A DNA stretch of 64,000 bases from JACDAN01 sp963721345 (GCA_963721345.1 CAVRIT010000001.1:1922001-1986000); one strand, 5' to 3'. Counted from the stretch's first letter, positions 19,775 through 28,172 are shown. Notes: generated by a model not told the origin, from the letters alone. A program made the numbers and translations.

Positions 19775-20200
19775 GTGTTGCTCCCGAAGAGGACGAAGTA
19801 CCGCAAGTTCCAGCGCGGCCGGCGGCGCGGCCTGGCCAAGGGCCAGACGTCGGTGCAGTTCGGCGACTACGGGATCAAGGCGCTCGAGGCCGGTTGGGTC
19901 ACGAACCGGCAGATCGAGGCTGCGCGAATCGCGATGACGCGCAAGATCAAGCGCGGCGGCAAGGTCTGGATCAACGTCTTCCCGGACAAGGCCGTGTCCC
20001 AGAAGCCCGCGGAGACCCGCATGGGCTCGGGCAAGGGCGCGCCGGAGCACTGGGTCGCCGTCGTCAAGCCCGGCCGGGTCATGTTCGAGCTGGCCGGCGT
20101 CCCGGAGACGCTCGCGAAGGAAGCTCTGCGGCTGGCCGGCACGAAGCTGCCGCTGAAGACGAAGTTCGTGAAGAGAGAGGCCAATTTCTTTGAGGGCTAA
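19775..20200 (+). CDS. rplP: 50S ribosomal protein L16
   Basis: Binds 23S rRNA near the A-site tRNA elbow; 141 residues. GTG abuts the rpsC stop. The N-terminus MLLPKRTKYRKFQRGR and GSGKGAPEHWVAVVKPGR are diagnostic. The end overlaps rpmC by 11 bp. Confidence 0.98.
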   Translation: MLLPKRTKYRKFQRGRRRGLAKGQTSVQFGDYGIKALEAGWVTNRQIEAARIAMTRKIKRGGKVWINVFPDKAVSQKPAETRMGSGKGAPEHWVAVVKPGRVMFELAGVPETLAKEALRLAGTKLPLKTKFVKREANFFEG

Positions 20201-20384
20201 GCAGATCAGGGACATGACGGACGAGGAGCTGGAGCGGGCATTGGCCGACCGGCGTCAGGAGCTGTTCAACCTGCGCTTCCAGTCGGCGACAGGCGCGCTC
20301 GAGAACCCGGCGCGGCTGAAGCTCGCCAAGCGCGAAATCGCGCGGATCCTCACCGTCCGTACCGAACGGGAAGTAGGGGCGTAA
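20190..20384 (+). CDS. rpmC: 50S ribosomal protein L29
   Basis: Small helical 50S protein at the tunnel exit, 64 residues. TTG start within the rplP end, with AGAGAGG upstream. MTDEELERALADRRQELFNL and the LKLAKREIARILTV helix match the family. The stop overlaps the rpsQ ATG by one base. Confidence 0.95.
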   Translation: MRAKQIRDMTDEELERALADRRQELFNLRFQSATGALENPARLKLAKREIARILTVRTEREVGA

Positions 20385-21082
20385 TGGCAGACGAAGAGAA
20401 GAACGAGCAGACCGACGAGGCGCAGGAGCAGGTGGAGACGACCGACACGGAGGTAGAGACCGTGGCGGCCGCCGAGACGCCTGCCGAGCCGGAGCCCGAG
20501 GCTCCCCCGGAGGAGCCCGGACCGCCCGTGCCGGAGCCGGAGGCCCCCGAGCCGATGCCGGAGCCTGCCCCGGAGCCGGTCGCCGAGGAGGCCGAGGAGG
20601 CTCCGGCCGCCGAAGCCGCCGAGGAGGCCTCCGCCGAGGAGGCTCCCCCCGAGGAGCAGCCCGCCGAGGGTGAGGAAGCTCCGGCCGAGGAGCAGCCCGC
20701 CGCGGTGGTTGCGCCGGCGAAGAAGAAGCGCAAGCGCATTCCACGTTCGGAGCGGCGGCAGCGCCCGAAGCCGAAGCGTGAGCAGACGGGCGAGCGCAAG
20801 CCGATCACGCGTGTTCCGAAGCCCGAGCACGAGCGGGGCCGGCGGCAGGAGCGCCGCGGCATCGTCGTCTCCGCGGCGATGGACAAGACGATCGTCGTCC
20901 GCGTCGACGTCGTGAAGGCGCACCCGCGCTACAAGAAGGTCGTCCGCCGCTCGCAGCGCTTCCACGCGCACGACGAGCAGAACCAGGCGAAGGCGGGCGA
21001 CGTCGTACGCATCGTCGAGACGCGGCCGCTGTCGAAGACGAAGAACTGGCGGCTCGCCGAGGTGGTGGAAGCAGCCAAGTGA
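20384..21082 (+). CDS. rpsQ: 30S ribosomal protein S17 with about 150-residue N-terminal extension
   Basis: Primary 16S rRNA-binding protein. The normal S17 domain (about 80 residues) occupies the C-terminal part: RRGIVVSAAMDKTIVVRVD, HPRYKKVVRRSQRFHAHDE, GDVVRIVETRPLSKTKNWRL. It is preceded by an acidic Glu/Pro/Ala-rich stretch (about residues 1-110) and a basic KKKRKRIPRSERR linker, giving 232 residues. ATG 20384 overlaps the rpmC stop in the usual coupled manner, and I see no better-placed internal start, so the extension is probably translated. Cleavage after synthesis cannot be excluded. Confidence 0.93.
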   Translation: MADEEKNEQTDEAQEQVETTDTEVETVAAAETPAEPEPEAPPEEPGPPVPEPEAPEPMPEPAPEPVAEEAEEAPAAEAAEEASAEEAPPEEQPAEGEEAPAEEQPAAVVAPAKKKRKRIPRSERRQRPKPKREQTGERKPITRVPKPEHERGRRQERRGIVVSAAMDKTIVVRVDVVKAHPRYKKVVRRSQRFHAHDEQNQAKAGDVVRIVETRPLSKTKNWRLAEVVEAAK

Positions 21083-21447
21083 TCCAGCAGGAGTCGAGAG
21101 TCCGGGTGGCCGACAACACGGGTGCGCGCGAGCTGCTTTGCATCCGCGTGCTCGGCGGCTCGCACCGCCGCTATGCGCGGGTCGGCGACGTGATCGTCGG
21201 GACCGTGAAGACGGCGACGCCGCAGGGTGCCGTCCGCAAGGGGGAGGTCGTCCGCGCCGTGGTCGTCCGCACGAAGAAGCCATTCGGCCGCGATGACGGA
21301 ACCTCGATCGCCTTCGACGAGAACGCTGCTGTGATCATCGACGCGCAGTCGAACCCGCGCGGCACGCGCATCTTCGGGCCCGTCGCGCGCGAGCTGCGCG
21401 AGAAGAACTTCATGAAGATCGTCTCGCTCGCCCCGGAGGTGTTGTAG
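21079..21447 (+). CDS. rplN: 50S ribosomal protein L14
   Basis: Intersubunit-bridge protein, 122 residues, usual length. GTG in GTGA overlapping the rpsQ stop. MIQQESRVRVADNTGARELL and GTRIFGPVARELREKNFMKI are conserved. Its TAG (21445-21447) forms the base of hairpin copy 3. Confidence 0.98.
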   Translation: MIQQESRVRVADNTGARELLCIRVLGGSHRRYARVGDVIVGTVKTATPQGAVRKGEVVRAVVVRTKKPFGRDDGTSIAFDENAAVIIDAQSNPRGTRIFGPVARELREKNFMKIVSLAPEVL

Positions 21448-21610
21448 TGCCCCTTCCAGCAGTACATGCCGGTTTCTGGCCCGCGATCACGCGGCGCCAG
21501 AATCCACCCTCCTCCTCACCAAGGCTTTCCAAGCCTTGGCTCGTCCGAGTGCGGCCTCTGGCTTGGTGCTCGCGACCCAGAAACTCGGCGGCACTACTGG
21601 AAGGGGCACT
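21446..21610 (+). repeat. Intercistronic palindromic element, copy 3 (rplN-rplX)
   Basis: A 165-bp element. The core (TGGCCCGCGATCACGCGG ... CTCTGGCTTGGTGCTCGCG) matches copies 1 and 2, but the outer arms are different: AGTGCCCCTTCCAG at 21446-21459 pairs perfectly with CTGGAAGGGGCACT at 21597-21610. The apical stem is CCAAGGCTT/AAGCCTTGG where copy 1 has CCAAGGCAA/TTGCCTTGG. The rplX ribosome-binding site GGAAGGGG (21599-21606) is wholly paired. Confidence 0.9.
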
Positions 21611-21613
21611 GTA

Positions 21614-21985
21614 GTGGCCAACGCGATGAAAGTCCGCAAGGGCGATCTCGTCCAGGTGTTGAGCGGCAAGGACCGCGGCAAGCAGGGCCGCGTGCTCGAG
21701 GCTCGTCCCAAGGAGGGCCGCGTTCTGGTCGAGAACCTGAACATGATCAAGCGGCACACCAAGCCGCGCCCGATGAAGAGCCCGAGCCGGATGGGTGCGC
21801 CGCAGATCCAGCCGGGCGGCGTGATCGAGAGGGCGGGCCCGATCCCGGTCTCGAACGTGATGCTCGTCTGCCCGGTCTGCAACCGCCCGACGCGGGCGGG
21901 CATCGTCGTCAAGCCCGGCAAGAAGGGCACACGCCGAGCGCGTGTCTGCCGCCGCGCGGACTGCGGGAAGGAGATGGACCGCTAG
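21614..21985 (+). CDS. rplX: 50S ribosomal protein L24 with a four-cysteine motif
   Basis: One of the two 50S assembly initiators in E. coli; 123 residues from GTG 21614, seven bases after GGAAGGGG. ATG 21626 (MKVRKGDLVQVLSGKDRGK) is an alternative. The KOW-type core is normal. The C-terminal half contains CPVC and, 24 residues later, CRRADC, a probable zinc ribbon that many L24 proteins lack. Three bases upstream ends hairpin copy 3. Confidence 0.96.
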   Translation: MANAMKVRKGDLVQVLSGKDRGKQGRVLEARPKEGRVLVENLNMIKRHTKPRPMKSPSRMGAPQIQPGGVIERAGPIPVSNVMLVCPVCNRPTRAGIVVKPGKKGTRRARVCRRADCGKEMDR

Positions 21986-21987
21986 TC

Positions 21988-22581
21988 ATGGCGACCGCGA
22001 CCAAAGAGCGCACGACCTACGTCCCGCGGCTGAAGCAGCGCTACCGCGACGTGCGTGAGCAGCTGATGGGCGACCTCGGCCTCCGCACCGTGATGGAGGT
22101 CCCGCGGGTCGAGAAGATCACGCTGAACATGGGCGTCGGCGACGCGAAGACCGAGGCCAAGGCCCTGGACGCCGCCGTCGAGGAGCTCACGATGATCGCG
22201 GGCCAGCGCGCCCAGGTGCGCCGCGCCCGCAAGTCGATCGCCGGCTTCAAGCTCCGCGAGGGGATGCCGATCGGCACGCGCGTGACGCTACGCGGCGACC
22301 GCATGTACGAGTTCCTCGACCGGCTGGTCTCGATCGCGCTGCCGCGGATCCGCGACTTCCGCGGGCTCAGCCCGCGCTCGTTCGACGGCCGCGGGAACTA
22401 CTCGATCGGGATCCACGAGCAGATCATCTTCCCCGAGATCGACTACGACGACATCGCAGCAGTCCGGGGCCTCGACGTCGCCATCACGACCTCGGCCAAG
22501 ACCGACGAGCAGGGACTCGCGCTGCTCCGCGCTCTCGGCCTCCCCTTCGCAACCGCAGAACAGGAGCAACCCGTTGGCTAA
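21988..22581 (+). CDS. rplE: 50S ribosomal protein L5
   Basis: 5S rRNA-binding protein of the central protuberance, 197 residues. ATG 21988 is two bases after the rplX stop with AAGGAG upstream. RVEKITLNMGVGDAKTEAK, ARKSIAGFKLREGMPIG and the FDGRGNYSIGIHEQIIFPEI block are diagnostic. The end overlaps rpsN by 8 bp. Confidence 0.98.
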   Translation: MATATKERTTYVPRLKQRYRDVREQLMGDLGLRTVMEVPRVEKITLNMGVGDAKTEAKALDAAVEELTMIAGQRAQVRRARKSIAGFKLREGMPIGTRVTLRGDRMYEFLDRLVSIALPRIRDFRGLSPRSFDGRGNYSIGIHEQIIFPEIDYDDIAAVRGLDVAITTSAKTDEQGLALLRALGLPFATAEQEQPVG

Positions 22582-22759
22582 GAAATCGCTCGTCAACAAA
22601 CAGCAGCGCGAGCCGCGCTTCAAGGTGCGTGGCTACACCCGCTGCCGGCGCTGCGGGCGTCCGCGCGCCGTCTACCGGAAGTTCGGCCTCTGCCGGATCT
22701 GTCTGCGCGAGCTCGCGCACGACGGCCAGATCCCGGGCATGACCAAGTCCAGCTGGTGA
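22574..22759 (+). CDS. rpsN: 30S ribosomal protein S14, zinc-binding short form
   Basis: 61-residue S14 of the zinc-containing type, TTG start inside the rplE end. The zinc site is CRRC and CRIC (RCRRCGRPRAVYRKFGLCRIC is split by GRPRAVYRKFGL). Its presence in the spc cluster implies growth with adequate zinc; no zinc-free paralogue is visible in this window. Confidence 0.97.
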   Translation: MAKKSLVNKQQREPRFKVRGYTRCRRCGRPRAVYRKFGLCRICLRELAHDGQIPGMTKSSW

Positions 22760-22765
22760 CCACGA

Positions 22766-23161
22766 ATGCTCACTGATCCGATCGCAGACATGCTCACGCG
22801 CATCCGCAACGCCAACAAGGCGCTGCACGAGACCGCCGAGATGCCGACCTCGCGCCAGAAGGTCGAGATCGCCCGCCTGCTCCAGGAGGAGGGCTACATC
22901 TCCGGCTATTCGGTCAGAAAGGGCGAGAGCTTCGACACCCTCGTCATCGAGCTCAAGTACGGGCCGAGTCGCGAGCGCATCATCACCGACCTCAAGCGGA
23001 TCTCGAAGCCTGGGCGCCGCGTGTACGCTCGAAAGGATCGCCTGCCGCGCGTCCTCGGTGGGATGGGCACGGCGATCGTCTCGACCTCCGGGGGGTTGGT
23101 TACGAGCAAGACCGCCGAGCGCGAGGGCATCGGCGGGGAAGTCATCTGTTTCGTTTGGTAA
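22766..23161 (+). CDS. rpsH: 30S ribosomal protein S8
   Basis: 16S rRNA central-domain protein and spc-operon translational repressor in E. coli; 131 residues, ATG. MLTDPIADMLTRIRNANKA and RISKPGRRVYARKDRLPRVL are typical, as is the TAEREGIGGEVICFVW C-terminus. Confidence 0.98.
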   Translation: MLTDPIADMLTRIRNANKALHETAEMPTSRQKVEIARLLQEEGYISGYSVRKGESFDTLVIELKYGPSRERIITDLKRISKPGRRVYARKDRLPRVLGGMGTAIVSTSGGLVTSKTAEREGIGGEVICFVW

Positions 23162-23165
23162 CCCA

Positions 23166-23699
23166 ATGAGCCGAATCGGAAGAAAGCCCATCGAGATCCC
23201 CGCCGGCGTGTCGGTGTCGCTCGACCCTGGCCGCGTGATGGTGAACGGCCCGCTGGGCGAGCTGACGCAGCAGGTCCCGCGCCGGATGAAGCTCGAGCAG
23301 GCCGAGAACGAGATCCTGGTCTCGAGGCCGACGGAGCGCGGAGACGACCGCGCCCTTCACGGCCTGACCCGCTCGCTGATCGCGAACATGGTCGAGGGCG
23401 TCACGAAGGGCTTCGAGAAGCGGCTGGAGATCCAGGGCGTCGGCTATCGCGCAGCGCTTCGCGGCCAGTCGCTGGAGCTCAACGTCGGCTTCTCGCACCC
23501 GGTAGTCGTCGAGCCACGGCTCGGCATCACGTTCGAGGTGCCGACACCGACCGAGGTGATCGTCAAGGGCATCGACAAGCAGCAGGTCGGACAGACCGCA
23601 GCCGAGGTGCGCTCAGTCCGCCCGCCCGAGCCCTACAAGGGCAAGGGCATCCGCTACGAGGGCGAGTACGTCCGCCGGAAGGTCGGGAAGCGCGCATGA
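23166..23699 (+). CDS. rplF: 50S ribosomal protein L6
   Basis: Two-domain protein near the GTPase centre, 177 residues. ATG 23166 (MSRIGRKPIEIPAGVSV) is preferred over upstream in-frame starts inside rpsH. The C-terminal signature PEPYKGKGIRYEGEYVRRK is complete. The end overlaps rplR by 4 bp (ATGA). Confidence 0.98.
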   Translation: MSRIGRKPIEIPAGVSVSLDPGRVMVNGPLGELTQQVPRRMKLEQAENEILVSRPTERGDDRALHGLTRSLIANMVEGVTKGFEKRLEIQGVGYRAALRGQSLELNVGFSHPVVVEPRLGITFEVPTPTEVIVKGIDKQQVGQTAAEVRSVRPPEPYKGKGIRYEGEYVRRKVGKRA

Positions 23700-24046
23700 G
23701 CCAGCTCACGACTCGTCAACTGCGCGTGCGCCGCCACAAGCGGGTCCGCAAGCAGGTCGAGGGCACGGCAGAGCGCCCGCGCCTGGTCGTCTTCCGCTCG
23801 AACCGGGGCATCGCTGCGCAGCTCGTCGACGACTCGAGCGGACGCACGCTCGCCGCTGCCAGCTGGCTCGGCGTCAAGTCGAAGGGCTCGAAGTCCGAGC
23901 AGGCCACCGAAGTCGGCAAGCTGCTCGCCAAGAGCGCCAAGGACGCGAAGATCGAGTCGGTGGTCTTCGACCGCGGCGGCTACCTGTACCACGGGCGCGT
24001 GAAGGCGCTCGCCGACGCCGCACGTGAAGGGGGACTGAAGTTTTGA
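23696..24046 (+). CDS. rplR: 50S ribosomal protein L18
   Basis: 5S rRNA-binding protein, 116 residues. ATG overlaps the rplF stop. The basic N-terminus RRHKRVRKQVEGTAERPRL and the C-terminal FDRGGYLYHGRVKALADAAR are diagnostic. The end overlaps the rpsE TTG (TTGA). Confidence 0.98.
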   Translation: MSQLTTRQLRVRRHKRVRKQVEGTAERPRLVVFRSNRGIAAQLVDDSSGRTLAAASWLGVKSKGSKSEQATEVGKLLAKSAKDAKIESVVFDRGGYLYHGRVKALADAAREGGLKF

Positions 24047-24684
24047 GCAGACGAGAATTCGAGGACTCACGCGAGCTCAAGGAGCGCGTGGTCGAGATCA
24101 ACCGCGTCGCGAAGGTCGTCAAAGGCGGGCGTCGCTTCTCGTTCACGGCATTGGTCGTGGTCGGCGACGAGGTCGATCAGGTCGGTGTCGGCTACGGCAA
24201 GGCCCGCGAAGTGCCGCTGGCGATCTCGAAGGCGGTGGAGGACGGCAAGAAGAACCTCTTCACCGTCCCGAAGCATGGCTCGACGATCACGCACGAGATC
24301 CTGGGCCGCTACGGCGCTGCGCGGGTGCTGCTTCGCCCTGCGAGCGAGGGAACCGGCGTCATCGCCGGCGGCGGCGTCCGTGCGGTGCTCGAGCTCGGCG
24401 GGGTGCGCGACATCCTCGCGAAGAGCCTGGGCACGACGAATCCCATCAACATGCTCAAGGCGACGGTGGACGGACTGAAGAACCTTCGCCGGCCCGAGGA
24501 CGTCGCGAAGGCGCGCGGCAAGACGATCCTCGAGGTCCTGCCGAATCCCAAGCCGGAACCTGTGGCCGAAGAGCCTGCCGAGCAGGCCGCGGCCGAGGAG
24601 CCGCCCGCCGAGGAGCCGGAGCCGCCGGCCGAGGAGCCTGTGGCCGTCGCGGCCACGAGCGACGAGAAGAGCGATGGCGAGTAA
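24043..24684 (+). CDS. rpsE: 30S ribosomal protein S5 with acidic C-terminal tail
   Basis: 30S accuracy and mRNA-helicase protein. TTG start overlaps the rplR stop by 4 bp. The core through about residue 170 has VVEINRVAKVVKGGRRFSF, GKAREVPLAISKA, the GTGVIAGGGVRAVLE segment and KSLGTTNPINMLKAT. A Glu/Ala/Pro-rich tail of about 40 residues extends it to 213. The 3' end overlaps rpmD by 11 bp. Confidence 0.97.
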   Translation: MSRREFEDSRELKERVVEINRVAKVVKGGRRFSFTALVVVGDEVDQVGVGYGKAREVPLAISKAVEDGKKNLFTVPKHGSTITHEILGRYGAARVLLRPASEGTGVIAGGGVRAVLELGGVRDILAKSLGTTNPINMLKATVDGLKNLRRPEDVAKARGKTILEVLPNPKPEPVAEEPAEQAAAEEPPAEEPEPPAEEPVAVAATSDEKSDGE

Positions 24685-24859
24685 GACGCTGAAGATCACG
24701 CAGGTCCGCAGCCAGATCGGCCAGAGCGAGCGCCACCGCGGCACGCTGCGCGCGCTCGGTCTCGGCAAGATCGGCCGCTCCGTCGAGCGCCCGGAGAGCC
24801 CGGAGCTCGCCGGTATGCTGCGGAAAGTCCGCCACCTCGTCAGCGTCGAGGGCGAGTAG
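24674..24859 (+). CDS. rpmD: 50S ribosomal protein L30
   Basis: Small 50S protein, 61 residues. ATG lies inside the rpsE end. KTLKITQVRSQIGQSERHRG, LRALGLGKIGRSVERPESPE and MLRKVRHLV match the family. It lies between rpsE and rplO as in the standard spc order. Confidence 0.97.
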   Translation: MASKTLKITQVRSQIGQSERHRGTLRALGLGKIGRSVERPESPELAGMLRKVRHLVSVEGE

Positions 24860-24864
24860 AAGCC

Positions 24865-25506
24865 ATGGCCGAGCAGCTCAACCTCTCGAACCTGAAGCCC
24901 GCGTCCCCGCGCAAGAATCGCAAGCGCATCGGCCGCGGCCTGGGCTCGGGCAAGGGTCGCTACTCGGGCCGCGGGATCAAGGGCCAGAAGTCGCGCGCCG
25001 GCTCGCACAAGATGCGCGCGGGCTTCGAGGGCGGCCAGATGCCGATCTACATGCGGCTCGGCAAGCAGCGCGGCCCGTACTCGAAGGACGCGATGCCGGT
25101 CGGCCCGCACCGCACGTCGATGGCTGGGGTCAACGTCAAGGAGCTCGATCGTTTCGACGCAGGAGCGGAAGTCACGCCGCAACTTCTCGCCGAGGCGGGG
25201 CTCATCCGCAACGCCAAGCTCGAGGTCAAGATCCTCGGCCACGGCGACCTCTCGAAGAAGCTGACGGTCACGGCGCATGCGTTCTCCGCCACGGCGCGCG
25301 AGAAGATCGAGGGCGCCGGCGGCTCGGTTACCGCTCTGAAGGAGCCGAAGGTCAAGCGCCGACGCAAGAAGTCGGCGAAGCCCGCCACGGAGGCACCCGC
25401 CGCCGAAGCGTCGGCCGAGGAGGCATCCGCCGAGGAGCCACCCGCCGCCGAAGCATCCGCCGAGGAGCCTGCGGCCGACGAGCCTACGGGCGACGCGGAG
25501 GAGTAA
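24865..25506 (+). CDS. rplO: 50S ribosomal protein L15 with acidic C-terminal tail
   Basis: 23S rRNA-binding late-assembly protein. MAEQLNLSNLKPASPRKNRK, RGLGSGKGRYSGRGIKGQKS and FEGGQMPIYMRLGK identify it. The fold ends near residue 160; an Ala/Glu repeat tail (EASAEEASAEEPPAAEASAE) brings it to 213 residues. It lies 3 bp upstream of secY. Confidence 0.97.
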   Translation: MAEQLNLSNLKPASPRKNRKRIGRGLGSGKGRYSGRGIKGQKSRAGSHKMRAGFEGGQMPIYMRLGKQRGPYSKDAMPVGPHRTSMAGVNVKELDRFDAGAEVTPQLLAEAGLIRNAKLEVKILGHGDLSKKLTVTAHAFSATAREKIEGAGGSVTALKEPKVKRRRKKSAKPATEAPAAEASAEEASAEEPPAAEASAEEPAADEPTGDAEE

Positions 25507-25509
25507 GAC

Positions 25510-26766
25510 GTGTTCAGCTGGCTCGCGAACGCGTGGCGGGTCCCGGAGCTCCGCCGCCGCGTCATCTTCACGGCGGTCATCCTCTTCCTCTACCGCCTCG
25601 GCTCCTGGATCCCCGCGCCGGGCGTCAACTCGGAGACGATCGAGAACTACTTCAACTCGAGCGCCGGCGGGACGGTGCTCGCCCTGCTCAACTTGTTCTC
25701 GGGCGGCGCGCTCTCGCAGTTCGCCATCTTCGCGCTCGGGATCATGCCCTACGTCACGGCGTCGATCATCTTGCAGCTCATGACCGTCGTGATCCCGAAG
25801 CTGGAGCAGCTCCAGAAGGAGGGAGAGGCCGGCTACGCGAAGATCAACCAGTACACGCGCTACCTGACCATCGTGCTCGCCGCGGCACAGGCCACCGGGT
25901 TCGCGTTCCTCTTCCAGCGGCAGGGCGCACTCGAGGCGAACTTCGGGCGCGGCGCCCTGATCGTGCTGACGCTCACCGCCGGGACGGCGCTGCTCATGTG
26001 GATGGGCGAGCTGATCACCAAGCGCGGGATCGGCAACGGCATCTCGCTGCTCATCTTCGCCTCGATCCTCACCGGCCTTCCGCTCGGAATCCAGGCGTGG
26101 CGGACCGGCGGGATCTTCGAGCGGTTGTTCTTCCCGCTCATGGCGGTCGGCGTCGTCATTGCCGTCGTGTTCATCCAGGAGGGCCAACGCCGGATCCCGA
26201 TCCAGTACGCGAAGCGGATGGTGGGCCGGCGGATGACGACGGGAGGCTCGACCTACATGCCGCTGCGTGTGAACATGGCGGGCGTCATCCCGGTCATCTT
26301 CGCCGCCGCCGTGATGGCGTTCCCGCCGACGGTTGCGCAGTACTTCCCGCAAACCCAGAGCTTCATTAACACCTACTTCTCGTACACCGACTGGCCGTAC
26401 CTGATCATGCAGGGCGCGATGATCGTGATCTTCACGTTCTTCTACACGGCAGTGCAGTTCAACCCGGTCGACCAGGCCGACAACCTGCGGAAGCATGGCG
26501 GCTACATCCCCGGCATCCGCCCCGGCCCGCCGACCGCGCAGTACCTCGACCGCGTGCTGACGCGGCTCACGCTTCCCGGCGCGATCTACCTCGCGCTCGT
26601 CGCGACGCTGCCGAGCCTCTTCATCGCGTACGCCGACGTGTCCCAGGCGCTAGCCGGCGCCCTCGGCGGCACCTCGGTGCTGATCGCGGTCGGCGTCGCG
26701 CTCGACACGATGCGCCAGATGGAGTCGCAGATGATGATGCGCTCCTACGAAGGGTTCCTGAAATAA
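25510..26766 (+). CDS. secY: Preprotein translocase channel subunit SecY
   Basis: Core channel of the Sec translocon, 418 residues, GTG start. About ten hydrophobic helices are visible, beginning VIFTAVILFLYRLGSWIPAPG. The family segments ALGIMPYVTASIILQLM and, on the cytosolic loop, NLRKHGGYIPGIRPG are present. Encoded in the spc cluster as usual. Its TAA overlaps the putative AUA start of adk (ATAA). Confidence 0.97.
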   Translation: MFSWLANAWRVPELRRRVIFTAVILFLYRLGSWIPAPGVNSETIENYFNSSAGGTVLALLNLFSGGALSQFAIFALGIMPYVTASIILQLMTVVIPKLEQLQKEGEAGYAKINQYTRYLTIVLAAAQATGFAFLFQRQGALEANFGRGALIVLTLTAGTALLMWMGELITKRGIGNGISLLIFASILTGLPLGIQAWRTGGIFERLFFPLMAVGVVIAVVFIQEGQRRIPIQYAKRMVGRRMTTGGSTYMPLRVNMAGVIPVIFAAAVMAFPPTVAQYFPQTQSFINTYFSYTDWPYLIMQGAMIVIFTFFYTAVQFNPVDQADNLRKHGGYIPGIRPGPPTAQYLDRVLTRLTLPGAIYLALVATLPSLFIAYADVSQALAGALGGTSVLIAVGVALDTMRQMESQMMMRSYEGFLK

Positions 26767-27341
26767 ACGTTCTCTTGTTGGGCCCACAGGGCTCGGGGAA
26801 GGGAACGCAGGCGAACCGGATCGCGGCTGAGTACGGGATTCCGCACATCGCGACGGGGGACATCCTGCGGGAGGCGATTCAGCAGGAGACCGCTCTCGGG
26901 CGCGCGGTGAAGCCGATCCTCGAGAGCGGACAGCTCGTCCCCGACGATCTGATGATCGGCCTGATCCGCGAACGGCTGGAGCAATCGGACGCCGAAAGCG
27001 GCTTCGTCCTCGACGGGTTTCCAAGGACGATGCCGCAGGCCGACGCGCTCGACGCGATGCTCGACGAGATCGGGCGCGGGCTGGACATCGTGTTCGAGTT
27101 CCAGCTCTCCGACGACGTCGCCCGCGAACGGATGCTGAAGCGCGCCGAGCTCGAGGGCCGCGCCGACGACACACCCGAGGCGATCGAGCAGCGCCTCGCG
27201 CTCTACCACGAGCAGACCGAGCCGCTCGTCGGGCACTATCGGCTGCGCGGCAACCTCGTCGGCATCCACGGCGACCGCGCGAAAGACGAGGTATTCGCGG
27301 AGGTGCAGGAGGCGCTGGAGCAGGTGGCCACCCGGTCGTGA
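26763..27341 (+). CDS. adk: Adenylate kinase, probable AUA start codon
   Basis: Interconverts ATP, AMP and ADP. Starting at ATA 26763 the protein reads (M)NVLLLGPQGSGKGTQANRI, the normal family N-terminus, 192 residues. ATA overlaps the secY stop and lies 8 bp after GAAGGG. The first standard start, TTG 26775, would delete most of the first beta-strand before the P-loop and lies 20 bp from that ribosome-binding site. TGDILREAI and LDGFPRTMPQA bind AMP. The LID is the short type without the four-cysteine insertion (RAELEGRADDTPEAIEQRL). The end overlaps map by 4 bp. Confidence 0.93.
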   Translation: MNVLLLGPQGSGKGTQANRIAAEYGIPHIATGDILREAIQQETALGRAVKPILESGQLVPDDLMIGLIRERLEQSDAESGFVLDGFPRTMPQADALDAMLDEIGRGLDIVFEFQLSDDVARERMLKRAELEGRADDTPEAIEQRLALYHEQTEPLVGHYRLRGNLVGIHGDRAKDEVFAEVQEALEQVATRS

Positions 27342-28108
27342 TCGTCCGCAAGTCCGCGCAGGAGCTCGAGCAGATGGGCCGTGCCGGGGCGGTCGTCGCC
27401 GACACGCTGTCCCTGCTGGGCGAGCAGGTCCGTCCGGGGACCACCACGGGGGAGCTCGATCGGCTCGCCGCCGACTTCATCCGCTCGAAGGGCGGCGTTC
27501 CGACGTTCCTGGGGTATCGGGGGCCCTATCCCTACCCGGCGTCGATCTGCACGTCGCCGAACGACGTCGTCGTCCACGGGATCCCCGGCGATTACGCGCT
27601 CACCGAAGGAGACATCCTTGCTGTCGACGTCGGCGTGACGCTCGACGGGTACGTCGCGGACTCGGCCTACACCTTTTCCGTCGGCGAGATCGACCCGGAC
27701 GCCGAGCGGCTGCTCGAGGCCTGTAGCGCGGCCCTGAACGCCGGGATCGAGCACGCGAGAGCGGGCGGCAAGCTCTCGGACATCTCGCACGCCGTCCAGA
27801 CCGTCACCGAGGAGGCGGGGTTCTCCGTGGTTCGCAGCCTGGTCGGCCACGGGGTCGGCCGGAACATGCACGAGGACCCGCAGATCCCGAACTACGGCGA
27901 GCCCGGCCGCGGGCCGACCCTCGCGCCCGGGATGACGCTGGCGATCGAGCCGATGATCACGGCCGGGAGCCACGAGGTCGTCGTCCGCGACGACCAGTGG
28001 ACAATCGCGACGCGCGACGGCTCCCTCGCCGCGCACTTCGAGCACACAGTCGCGGTAACCGAGACCGGCCCGCGAATCCTGACGGCCGCGGCCGTTCCGG
28101 CAGCATAA
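27338..28108 (+). CDS. map: Methionine aminopeptidase, type I
   Basis: Removes the initiator methionine from nascent proteins; 256 residues, GTG in GTGA. Metal ligands are recognisable: the Asp pair in AVDVGVTLDGYVADSAYTF, His in LVGHGVGRNMHEDPQIPNY, Glu in TLAIEPMI and Glu in HFEHTVAVTE. No N-terminal zinc-finger extension. Translationally coupled to adk within the spc cluster. Confidence 0.97.
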   Translation: MIVRKSAQELEQMGRAGAVVADTLSLLGEQVRPGTTTGELDRLAADFIRSKGGVPTFLGYRGPYPYPASICTSPNDVVVHGIPGDYALTEGDILAVDVGVTLDGYVADSAYTFSVGEIDPDAERLLEACSAALNAGIEHARAGGKLSDISHAVQTVTEEAGFSVVRSLVGHGVGRNMHEDPQIPNYGEPGRGPTLAPGMTLAIEPMITAGSHEVVVRDDQWTIATRDGSLAAHFEHTVAVTETGPRILTAAAVPAA

Positions 28109-28172
28109 GGCGCTTTGCTACCATTCTGCGGCTCGGCGTAGGCCGTGCTGCGCCGTGTTCAGAGGACGGTTT

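Noticed and set aside
21410..21757. Short open frames running through the palindromic elements on both strands (also at 15223-15371 and near 16918-17010)
   Set aside because: The reading frames are not kept between copies while the complementarity is, so structure rather than coding is conserved.
26775..26777. TTG as the adk start
   Set aside because: It would cut into the first strand of the P-loop fold and is 20 bp from the only good ribosome-binding site. ATA 26763 fits better.
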